Assembly: GCA_947573745.1 (NCBI GenBank)
Contig: CANPGX010000042.1
Span: 1 to 7,847, forward strand
DNA: 7,847 nucleotides
From: an uncultured Erysipelotrichaceae bacterium
Lineage (GTDB): Bacteria > Bacillota_I > Bacilli_A > Erysipelotrichales > Coprobacillaceae
Reading direction: 5' to 3'
The position numbers were made by a program, and so were the translations under genes. The stretch's first letter is position 1; every line of letters starts with the position of its first letter. The notes below the pieces were generated by a model. The model saw only the letters and a program-made list of their open reading frames with translations. It ran no database searches and had not been told where the DNA came from. Below, one piece after another: positions 1 to 5,751 of this stretch.

Positions 1-1
1 T

Positions 2-391
2 GATAAACAAAAGGTTAGTTTTATATGCTCTATGGATGATGAAAATTTTCCTACTGTAAAAGCCATGTTAAAACCTAGAAAAAGAATAGGATTAAAAGAA
101 TTTTATTTTTCTACGAATACTTCATCTATGAGAGTAAAACAATATAAAAATCATTCAAATGCCAGTATTTATTTTTATCATAAAGGACTCATGAAGTACG
201 TAGGTGTTATGTTAAAAGGAACAATGGAAGTATTAACAGATCAAGAAACTAAAAATAGGATATGGAAAAAGGGAGATACCCTGTTTTATAAAAAAGGTGT
301 CACAGATCCAGATTATTGTGTTTTAAAATTTACGGCCAAAAGTGGTAGATATTATTGTGATTTAAAGACGGAAATTTTTGATATAGAGTGA
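2..391 (+). CDS. Pyridoxamine 5'-phosphate oxidase-like FMN split-barrel protein (5' end off window)
   Basis: The open frame is already running at the first bases, and residues upstream of the first ATG (position 32), reading DKQKVSFICS, match the usual first strand of this family. The ATG at 32 is therefore probably internal and the gene is partial; 129 residues plus the stop are visible. Family hallmarks are a DENFPTVKAML segment, then FYFSTNTSSMRV, ASIYFYHKG, GVMLKGTMEVL and GVTDPDYCVLKFTA near the C-terminus. Proteins of this type are small cytoplasmic flavin or F420/heme-type binding oxidoreductases (general stress protein 26-like), and their substrate is usually unknown. The sequence does not tell which cofactor or substrate is used, and this is not the biosynthetic PdxH. 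About 150 bases with a separate promoter lie before bsh, so the two are probably not one operon. Family call is firm; function is open. Confidence 0.85.
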   Translation, partial: DKQKVSFICSMDDENFPTVKAMLKPRKRIGLKEFYFSTNTSSMRVKQYKNHSNASIYFYHKGLMKYVGVMLKGTMEVLTDQETKNRIWKKGDTLFYKKGVTDPDYCVLKFTAKSGRYYCDLKTEIFDIE

Positions 392-450
392 TCTCAATGA
401 CAATTTATTACAAGGATGAAAAGAAGACGATAAAAATAATAGGATCAAAG

Positions 451-470
451 ATATGACTCCTTTGTCATGT
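451..470. repeat. Short inverted repeat between the flavoprotein gene and the bsh promoter
   Basis: ATATGAC and GTCATGT form 7-base arms (one G-T pair) around a 6-base spacer. It lies some 40 bases upstream of the bsh -10 element. It could be a weak terminator for the upstream gene, since GTTTTG follows it, or a protein-binding site. The stem is short and no proper T-run follows, so both readings are weak. Confidence 0.25.
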
Positions 471-505
471 TTTGAAGATAGAAATTTTATAAAATTTAAA
501 ATATG

Positions 506-514
506 TGATATACT
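506..514 (+). promoter_or_regulatory. Extended -10 promoter of bsh
   Basis: TGA followed directly by TATACT gives an extended -10 element. Only a poor -35 (TTTATA, 486-491) stands at the usual spacing of 17. Transcription would start near 521, leaving a leader of about 20 bases with the ribosome site 525-531. A start there excludes the upstream TTG (519) and makes the ATG at 522 unlikely as translation starts. Confidence 0.55.
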
Positions 515-524
515 ATGATTGATG

Positions 525-531
525 AAAGGAG
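525..531 (+). promoter_or_regulatory. Ribosome binding site fixing the bsh start at 540
   Basis: AAAGGAG lies 8 bases before the ATG at 540. That ATG is followed at once by TGT (Cys), as the enzyme chemistry demands. The in-frame upstream starts at 519 and 522 have no ribosome site of their own. Confidence 0.85.
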
Positions 532-539
532 CGATGGTG

Positions 540-1514
540 ATGTGTACTGCAGCAACATATAAAACGAAAGATTTTTATTTTGGTAGGACGTTAGATTATG
601 AATTTTCATATGGAGAAAAAATTGTCATTACACCTAGGAACTATCGATTAAACTTTAGAGAGAAGCCAGCTATAGAGAATCATTATGCCATCATGGGAAT
701 GGCTCATATTGCAGATGATTATCCCTTATATTATGATGCGATTAATGAAAAGGGATTAGGGATGGCAGGATTAAATTTTGTCAACAATGCCTGTTATTTT
801 GATCATCAAGAGCATAAAGATAATATTGCTCAATTTGAATTGATTCCTTGGATTCTTTCACAATGTGCTACTGTGAAAGAAGCAAGAAGTCTTATAGAAA
901 AGATGAATATTACACCTATTTCATTTAATGAACATTTACCAGTAGCTCAATTACATTGGATGATTTCAGATAAGGATGAATCGATCACTGTAGAATCTGT
1001 TAAAGATGGCATCAAAGTTTATGATAATCCAGTAGGTGTTCTGACTAATAATCCTCCATTTGATCAACAAATGTTTCATTTGAATAATTATATGTCATTG
1101 TCACCCAAGACACCGATCAATACGTTTGCTAGAGACATAGATTTAAAATGTTATAGTCGTGGTATGGGTGCATTAGGACTTCCTGGAGATTTGTCCTCTC
1201 AGTCTCGTTTTGTAAGAGTGGCTTTTGTCAAAATGAATGCTGTTTCTGGAAAGAGTGAAAAAGAAAGTGTCAGTCAATTTTTTCATATTCTGGGTTCAGT
1301 TGATCAACAACGAGGTTGTTGTGAATTAGAAGATGGTCAATATGAAATCACGATCTATACATCTTGTTGCAATGCAAGCCGTGGAATTTATTATTATACG
1401 ACCTATGATTATCATCAAATCATAGGCGTTGATATGCATAAAGAGAATTTAGATACATCTAGTCTTATCAGTTATCCTTTGTTGATGGATGAGGATTTAA
1501 AGATACAAAACTAG
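540..1514 (+). CDS. bsh: Bile salt hydrolase (choloylglycine hydrolase)
   Basis: Cytoplasmic N-terminal-nucleophile amidase that splits glycine or taurine from conjugated bile acids. The protein is 324 residues, normal for the family. The start is placed so that Met removal exposes Cys2. By alignment recalled with the Clostridium perfringens enzyme, the catalytic set is complete: Cys2, Arg16 and Asp19 (GRTLDYE), Asn79 (GLNF), Asn170 (GVLTNN) and Arg223 (SRFVRVAF). Asn79 fits bile salt hydrolase, since penicillin V acylases usually carry Tyr there. Further family blocks are DDYPLYYDAINEKGLG, LHWMISD, LGLPGD, EFFHIL-like QFFHILGSV and YTSCCN with GIYYYTTY. The loop before LGLPGD reads S206-R207-G208, a pattern I recall being linked to preference for glycine conjugates. 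There is no signal peptide. The gene is monocistronic, with its own promoter and terminator. It implies a gut habitat. Confidence 0.96.
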   Translation: MCTAATYKTKDFYFGRTLDYEFSYGEKIVITPRNYRLNFREKPAIENHYAIMGMAHIADDYPLYYDAINEKGLGMAGLNFVNNACYFDHQEHKDNIAQFELIPWILSQCATVKEARSLIEKMNITPISFNEHLPVAQLHWMISDKDESITVESVKDGIKVYDNPVGVLTNNPPFDQQMFHLNNYMSLSPKTPINTFARDIDLKCYSRGMGALGLPGDLSSQSRFVRVAFVKMNAVSGKSEKESVSQFFHILGSVDQQRGCCELEDGQYEITIYTSCCNASRGIYYYTTYDYHQIIGVDMHKENLDTSSLISYPLLMDEDLKIQN

Positions 1515-1532
1515 TTGAAAATAAGCATTGGT

Positions 1533-1569
1533 AAAATCCTGTTTCTTAAAAAAATAGAAACAGGATTTT
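1533..1569 (+). terminator. Intrinsic terminator of bsh
   Basis: A perfect 14-base-pair stem (AAAATCCTGTTTCT against AGAAACAGGATTTT) encloses a 9-base loop, starting 18 bases after the bsh stop. The A-rich left and T-rich right flanks give the usual U-tract. It insulates bsh from the tRNA gene. Confidence 0.88.
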
Positions 1570-1600
1570 CATATGATGAGAGTTGTTTTTGCTGATAGGT

Positions 1601-1628
1601 TTTAAAAATAGATAGATTGTGATATAAT
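1601..1628 (+). promoter_or_regulatory. Promoter of tRNA-Arg
   Basis: A consensus TATAAT (1623-1628) is preceded directly by TGA, giving an extended -10. A partial -35, TTTAAA (1601-1606), stands 16 bases upstream. The predicted start near 1635 is a few bases before the mature tRNA end. Confidence 0.7.
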
Positions 1629-1640
1629 GAATAAACAAGT

Positions 1641-1717
1641 GTGCTAGTAGCTCAATAGGATAGAGCATCAGATTCCGGGTCTGGAGGTTGCGGGTTCGAT
1701 TCCTGTCTAGCGCGCCA
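1641..1717 (+). tRNA. tRNA-Arg (anticodon CCG)
   Basis: The full cloverleaf can be drawn. The acceptor arm pairs GTGCTAG with CTAGCGC (one G-T pair). The D stem is GCTC/GAGC. The anticodon stem TCAGA/TCTGG has the 7-base loop TTCCGGG, placing CCG at 1675-1677, which reads the arginine codon CGG. A 5-base variable loop and the T arm with loop TTCGATT follow. The discriminator is G1714 and CCA is encoded at 1715-1717. It has its own promoter and terminator. I saw no duplicate of its 3' end in the window that would mark an integrated element. Confidence 0.96.
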
Positions 1718-1726
1718 ATAAAGATA

Positions 1727-1753
1727 AGAATTACCTTGCGGGGTAATTTTTTT
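1727..1753 (+). terminator. Intrinsic terminator of tRNA-Arg
   Basis: The stem AATTACC (1729-1735) pairs with GGTAATT (1742-1748) around TTGCGG and is followed by an unbroken T-run to 1753. It starts 11 bases after the tRNA CCA end and should also stop readthrough into asnB. Confidence 0.9.
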
Positions 1754-1760
1754 ATGAACA

Positions 1761-1790
1761 TACATATTTCTACATATGAAGGCATATCTT
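1761..1790 (+). repeat. Three CATAT copies at exact 10-base spacing upstream of asnB
   Basis: CATAT occurs at 1763, 1773 and 1783; the first two are extended to TACATAT. This fills most of the short gap between the tRNA terminator and the asnB ribosome site, where I could not find a good sigma-70-type promoter. It may be a helically phased binding site or only AT-rich chance. Confidence 0.35.
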
Positions 1791-1793
1791 TTT

Positions 1794-1800
1794 AGGGGTG
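1794..1800 (+). promoter_or_regulatory. Ribosome binding site fixing the asnB start at 1807
   Basis: AGGGGTG lies 6 bases before the ATG at 1807. The GTG at 1798 that opens a longer frame is part of the ribosome site itself, so it cannot be the start. The ATG at 1807 puts Cys at position 2 as required. Confidence 0.85.
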
Positions 1801-1806
1801 AAAAAT

Positions 1807-3603
1807 ATGTGTGGAATTGTATGTTTATGTAACTATACACAAGATATATCTCATAGAAAAGAAGATTTAAAAGCTATGTCAAAGTTATTGTATTATCGTG
1901 GCCCTAACGATGAGGGTGATGTGATAACACCGCATGTCTTAATGGCTCATCGTCGATTATCGATCATTGATTTAGAGAATGGAAAACAACCTATGCATTA
2001 TGATATAGGAAATACACATTATACCATTGTTTATAATGGTGAAATCTATAATATGATGGATATCAAAAAAGGGTTGATTGAGCAAGGGTATACCTTTTCA
2101 ACCATGAGTGATACGGAAGTCATTTTAGCAGCATATGATGCTTATCATGAAACTTGTGTTGAGATGTTTGAAGGTATTTTTGCTTTTGTGATTGATGATG
2201 GACATCAATTGTTTATTGCTAGGGATCAATTAGGGGTTAAACCACTTTACTATGCATTAAAGGATCAAACCTTGATTGTTGCCAGTGAAATAAAATGCAT
2301 TCTTTATGCCCTCAAAGAGGCTATTGTTGATACGACAGGTATTAAAGAATTATTAGGATTAGGACCAAGTTGTACACCAGGAAGAACACCTTATCGAGAT
2401 GTGCTTTCCTTACGACCAGGGCATTGGATGATCTATGATGGCACATGTCATCTTCATCGTTATTGGATGCCAGTAGAAAAGTCACATACAGATAATTTGG
2501 AAGAAACGATACAACATGTCAAATCTCTGGTCATCGATAGTATTCAAAAGCAGTTATTGAGTGATGTGCCAATATCATCGATGTTATCGGGAGGACTAGA
2601 TTCAAGTATCATCACAGCTATAGCTAGTCAATTCATCACTCATTTATCAACGTATAGTATTTCTTATGAAGGTCAGAAGCAATATTTTAAAGCCTATGAT
2701 TATCAAACCAGTATGGATGATGATTATATTGCTGAAATGATTGAACGATACCATAGTGATCATCGAGATATTGTTTTAAGTCAAGAAGATCTGATCAATC
2801 ATTTAAAAACTTCTTTAATCGCCAGAGATATGCCAGGTATGGCAGATATTGATACAAGTTTTTATTTGTTTTCTTCAAAGATTGCTCAAAGACATCGCGT
2901 ATGTTTATCGGGAGAATGTGCTGATGAAATTTTTGGTGGTTATCCATGGTTTTATAAAAAAGAACTTTATGAACAACCTTATTTTCCATGGATGAGAGAT
3001 TTGGATTTAAAGATGTCTTTATTCCATGAAGATATCCAAAAGTTGCATATTAAAGATTATATTCAAGAAAGATATCAAGAGACACTTGATGAAATACCAA
3101 CACAAGATTTTAAAAAGAGAATGATGTATTTAAATATGGAATGGTTTATGCAGACATTGTTAACGCGCTGCGACTCCCAAACAATGCGTTCCTCTATTGA
3201 AGTGCGTGTTCCTTTTGCCTCTACAAAGATCTATGAATATCTCTATAATATGCCTTATGAATATATGTTTTATGATGGCGAAGAAAAAGGAATCTTGCGG
3301 AAGGCTTTTGAAGATTTCTTACCAGAAGATATTGCTCATCGAAAAAAGAATCCTTATCCAAAGACCCATCATCCAGAATATACACGTTTGATTGTAGCTG
3401 CGCTTAAAGAAAAATTAGAGCATGAGGATAGTATTCTTTATCAACTTTTTGATAGGAAACAATTACATGATCTAGTGGATTCTCATGGAGAAAGTTTTAA
3501 GGCACCATGGTTTGGTCAATTGATGATGGGGCCACAACTATTAGCTTATCTTTATCAAATTGCCTTATGGCAAGAGATTTATCATATTCAAATCGTTAGA
3601 TAA
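1807..3603 (+). CDS. asnB: Asparagine synthase, glutamine-hydrolysing (AsnB class)
   Basis: Two-domain cytoplasmic enzyme of 598 residues, in the range of the longer Firmicute AsnB forms. The N-terminal class II glutaminase domain (about 1-190) begins MCGIV with nucleophile Cys2. It carries RGPNDEG (31-37), HRRLSIIDL (48-56), YNGEIYN (76-82) and SDTE (101-104), the usual glutamine-binding pieces. Ammonia would pass to the C-terminal ATP-pyrophosphatase domain with SGGLDSS (261-267) and SGECADEIFGGY (368-379), then the RSSIEVRVPF and RKKNPYPKTHHP blocks. The expected reaction is Asp + Gln + ATP to Asn + Glu + AMP + PPi. Some AsnB homologues instead amidate meso-diaminopimelate in peptidoglycan precursors. 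The neighbouring carboxypeptidase makes that worth considering, though sequence alone does not decide it. All key residues are present. No clear promoter is seen, and the gene shares a terminator with the convergent carboxypeptidase gene. Confidence 0.94.
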   Translation: MCGIVCLCNYTQDISHRKEDLKAMSKLLYYRGPNDEGDVITPHVLMAHRRLSIIDLENGKQPMHYDIGNTHYTIVYNGEIYNMMDIKKGLIEQGYTFSTMSDTEVILAAYDAYHETCVEMFEGIFAFVIDDGHQLFIARDQLGVKPLYYALKDQTLIVASEIKCILYALKEAIVDTTGIKELLGLGPSCTPGRTPYRDVLSLRPGHWMIYDGTCHLHRYWMPVEKSHTDNLEETIQHVKSLVIDSIQKQLLSDVPISSMLSGGLDSSIITAIASQFITHLSTYSISYEGQKQYFKAYDYQTSMDDDYIAEMIERYHSDHRDIVLSQEDLINHLKTSLIARDMPGMADIDTSFYLFSSKIAQRHRVCLSGECADEIFGGYPWFYKKELYEQPYFPWMRDLDLKMSLFHEDIQKLHIKDYIQERYQETLDEIPTQDFKKRMMYLNMEWFMQTLLTRCDSQTMRSSIEVRVPFASTKIYEYLYNMPYEYMFYDGEEKGILRKAFEDFLPEDIAHRKKNPYPKTHHPEYTRLIVAALKEKLEHEDSILYQLFDRKQLHDLVDSHGESFKAPWFGQLMMGPQLLAYLYQIALWQEIYHIQIVR

Positions 3604-3616
3604 ACTAACGATTTTT
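3590..3616. terminator. Bidirectional terminator built from both convergent gene ends
   Basis: A perfect 10-base-pair stem, AAATCGTTAG (3590-3599) with CTAACGATTT (3605-3614), encloses the 5-base loop ATAAA. The asnB stop TAA lies in the loop (3601-3603). The carboxypeptidase stop (TAG on the minus strand, 3605-3607) lies in the right arm. TTTTT at 3612-3616 supports plus-strand termination; the minus-strand T-tract is weaker. Confidence 0.75.
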
Positions 3617-4510
3617 AATTTGTTGATAAACATAAAGAGCGTCAAGGAGATGATAGGGTGTTGTAGTATGATCGCCTAATGCTTTAGCACTAATAAAAAT
3701 ATATTGTTTTCCCTCAATTTCAGCTAAAGAGGCTAAACACAATCTTGCTTGTGGTGTATACCCTGTTTTTCCTCCTATGATCAAAGGGTTTTCTAGGCCA
3801 TGTTCTTGTAAAGATTGAAAGAGTGTGCTTTGAATCAGTAAGCCCTGACTATGAAAGGTAGAAGGGGCACAGATGTGACTGGTCATGGTAAATAGGGTAT
3901 AGAAATCTTCATTTTGCAAGGCATAAGAAAGTAGGATAGCAAGATCTTCCATAGTGGTATAATGATTTTTATCATGAAGCCCTGTACAGTTCATGAAATG
4001 GGTATTCACCATGCCTAACGCATAAGCTTTTTCATTCATCATATCGACAAAGTTTTCTTCACTACCAGCAATAAAGTTAGCTAAGGTCATGGCACTTTCC
4101 GCACCCGAAGCAAGCAGCGTGGCACATAGTAAATCATCTACTGTAACGGTTTCTTGGGGTCGAAAGCCAGCAAAAGAGGCATTTTGTTTTTCCAAAGAAG
4201 GATAAATATTTTGCGGAATAGTCACAAAGGTTTCATAGTCATCAGTGTGTTCAATGACCAAAAGGACGGTCATGATTTTTGTTAGTGATGCAGGATACAT
4301 TTTTTTCTGACTATGATATTTAGCTAAGACTTCTTGTTGATCAAGATCCATTAAAATAGCATATTCACTAAAAAGTTTTTGAAATTGAATCTGAGAATGA
4401 GAGACTTCATTTTTTTTAGAAAATTCTAAGGCTTCTGTATGAAAGATCAAATGACAGAAACAAAGAATCAATACCATTAAGCCAATTAAAATGTTTTTTT
4501 GTTTTTTCAT
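3605..4510 (-). CDS. Secreted serine D-alanyl-D-alanine carboxypeptidase (PBP5/DacF family, peptidase S11)
   Basis: Removes the terminal D-Ala from peptidoglycan pentapeptides outside the membrane, limiting cross-linking. The protein is 301 residues from the chosen start. A signal peptide is clear: MKKQKN, then a hydrophobic stretch to about residue 20, with cleavage plausible after TEA near 27. The acyl-enzyme motif SLTK is at 75-78 and KTG at 248-250. The second motif reads S135-G-A in place of the textbook S-x-N, a variant I recall in some Firmicute homologues. About 300 residues is short compared with DacA/DacF (about 380-440): the C-terminal beta domain and amphipathic membrane anchor seem to be missing. 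The start at 4510 has GAAAGGA (4528-4522) 11 bases upstream; the ATG at 4522 overlaps that site. It follows a VanRS-like pair, separated by a terminator-like hairpin. Confidence 0.9.
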   Translation of the reverse strand: MKKQKNILIGLMVLILCFCHLIFHTEALEFSKKNEVSHSQIQFQKLFSEYAILMDLDQQEVLAKYHSQKKMYPASLTKIMTVLLVIEHTDDYETFVTIPQNIYPSLEKQNASFAGFRPQETVTVDDLLCATLLASGAESAMTLANFIAGSEENFVDMMNEKAYALGMVNTHFMNCTGLHDKNHYTTMEDLAILLSYALQNEDFYTLFTMTSHICAPSTFHSQGLLIQSTLFQSLQEHGLENPLIIGGKTGYTPQARLCLASLAEIEGKQYIFISAKALGDHTTTPYHLLDALYVYQQIKNR

Positions 4511-4529
4511 AGATATCCCCATCCTTTCT

Positions 4530-4583
4530 AAAAAAACATCTTCTTTTAAACCTAGGATACTAGATCTAAGAGGAAGATGTTTT
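4530..4583 (-). terminator. Terminator-like hairpin between kinase gene and carboxypeptidase gene (possible attenuator)
   Basis: On the minus strand AAAACATCTTC (4583-4573) pairs with GAAGATGTTTT (4543-4533), extended inward by about four more pairs including G-T. The loop is about 21 bases and contains CCTAGG. Seven Ts (4536-4530) follow at once, the form of an intrinsic terminator. The T-run ends one base before the GAAAGGA ribosome site of the carboxypeptidase, so RNA ending here would lack that gene. Any transcript serving it must pass this hairpin. Confidence 0.75.
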
Positions 4584-4623
4584 AATAATTCTATGAGAAA
4601 AGATTAAGAAAAAATGAAGATGG

Positions 4624-5751
4624 TTATCGATGGATAGGGAGCGTTAAAGTAAAGGTGATCTGGTCATCTTTACTTTGAACACTAATATCACCATGATGCA
4701 TTAAAATGATATCTTTGGTGATAGAAAGACCTAAGCCTGCACCACCAGAGGCTGTATTTCTAGACTCATCCAAACGATAAAATTGATTGAAAAGTTGAGC
4801 TAGTTGTGCTGGTGGAATGGTTTTTCCTTTATTTTGAAAAAATAAGGTGATATGATTCTCATCTTTAGTAGAAGAAATCACGATCTTAGAATGAGGATAA
4901 CCATAACTCGTCGCATTTCTTAAAAGATTGCCAAAGGCTCTTGCTAGCATATTAGCGTCACCTTGAATGGTAAGATCTTCATCTAAAAGGAGGAGAATAT
5001 CCATATCTTTTTCAAGTAAGATAGGATAAAATTCTTCTTTCATTTGAATGAGCATATAATAAAGATCAATGTTTTCTAAAGATATAGCTGTAGAACTGAA
5101 TTGTGTAATATCAAAGAATTCTTGAATAAGATGTTCTAATCTATGGGCTTTATCTAAAGCGATATGGGTATATTTTGCCCGTTCTTCCATCGATAAAGAA
5201 GCTTGTTTTTCTTCTAAGAGATTGAGATAACCCATCACGGAAGTTAAAGGGGTTCTGATGTCATGGGCTAAGTACATGATTAATTGATTTTTTCGCTGTT
5301 CGGCTTCCTTAGCGATAAGGTCTTTTTGCAGCAAAGCTTTTTTAATAGCGTTGAGTTTGATTTCAGTCTCTTCCATTTCAGGCTCTAAACGAATACGTTG
5401 TTGTTGATCGTCAAGTAGACTATCAAGACCTTGATGGATACTATCAAAGTAATGCGTTAAAATTCTTAAAAAGAAATAGATAAGAATAAAAAAGACAATC
5501 AGGATCGATAAGAAAAATAATAAATCAGCATGTTGACGGAAAACCTGATCATAGAAATTCATGGCTTCTTGATAAGGAATATGAAGATACGTATTTAAAA
5601 AGTATACAATACGATTACCCATCGTTTGTTTCCAAAGTAAGTGATAGAATAGAAAAATAATCCAGGTGGCTAAAAAGATACAAGAAAGAAGTTGTAAAAA
5701 AACTTTTCGTTTAAAAGAATGATAGTGTTTATTTTTCAATTTTATATCCAA
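4624..5751 (-). CDS. vanS: VanS-type membrane sensor histidine kinase
   Basis: Inner-membrane kinase of 375 residues that would phosphorylate the adjacent regulator. TM1 (about 17-39) and TM2 (about 77-98) frame an outside loop of roughly 37 residues, as short as in VanS. A linker leads to the dimerization/phosphoacceptor region with His163 (YLAHDIRTPLTSVMGYL), then the N box around Asn279 (NLLRNA), F box (FNQFYRLD) and G2 box GGAGLGLSI (336-344). The start is set at a TTG. From there MDIKLKNK lines up with VanS MVIKLKNK as I recall it, and the frame overlaps the regulator by 23 bases in the same way. The longer open frame to 5790 is not believed. Family resemblance is strong along the whole length. 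The ligand is unknown, and no vanHAX genes are in the window, so the symbol marks homology and not proven glycopeptide sensing. Confidence 0.88.
   Translation of the reverse strand: MDIKLKNKHYHSFKRKVFLQLLSCIFLATWIIFLFYHLLWKQTMGNRIVYFLNTYLHIPYQEAMNFYDQVFRQHADLLFFLSILIVFFILIYFFLRILTHYFDSIHQGLDSLLDDQQQRIRLEPEMEETEIKLNAIKKALLQKDLIAKEAEQRKNQLIMYLAHDIRTPLTSVMGYLNLLEEKQASLSMEERAKYTHIALDKAHRLEHLIQEFFDITQFSSTAISLENIDLYYMLIQMKEEFYPILLEKDMDILLLLDEDLTIQGDANMLARAFGNLLRNATSYGYPHSKIVISSTKDENHITLFFQNKGKTIPPAQLAQLFNQFYRLDESRNTASGGAGLGLSITKDIILMHHGDISVQSKDDQITFTLTLPIHR

Noticed and set aside
519..539. Upstream starts for bsh at 519 (TTG) and 522 (ATG)
   Set aside because: They would bury the catalytic Cys2, lie at or before the expected transcription start, and lack a ribosome site.
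1641..1717. tRNA-Arg as an attachment site of an integrated element
   Set aside because: No repeat of the tRNA 3' end, integrase or mobility gene is seen in the window.
1546..1785. Minus-strand open frame of 79 codons across the tRNA
   Set aside because: It is antisense to the tRNA gene and two terminators; its middle (a run like DRNRTRNLQTR) is the familiar false protein read from the back of a tRNA. No ribosome site.
1718..1806. T-box or riboswitch leader for asnB
   Set aside because: Between the tRNA terminator and the start codon only about 50 bases remain, too short for a T-box, and the hairpin present is a plain terminator for the tRNA.
1652..1840. Minus-strand open frame of 62 codons with an ESNPQPPDPESDA-like segment
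   Set aside because: Another false translation of the antisense tRNA strand, running into the start of asnB.
2795..3391. Two 64-codon open frames (2795-2989 minus and 3197-3391 plus) inside asnB
   Set aside because: Both lie wholly within a well-supported enzyme gene, have no ribosome site and show no recognisable protein family.
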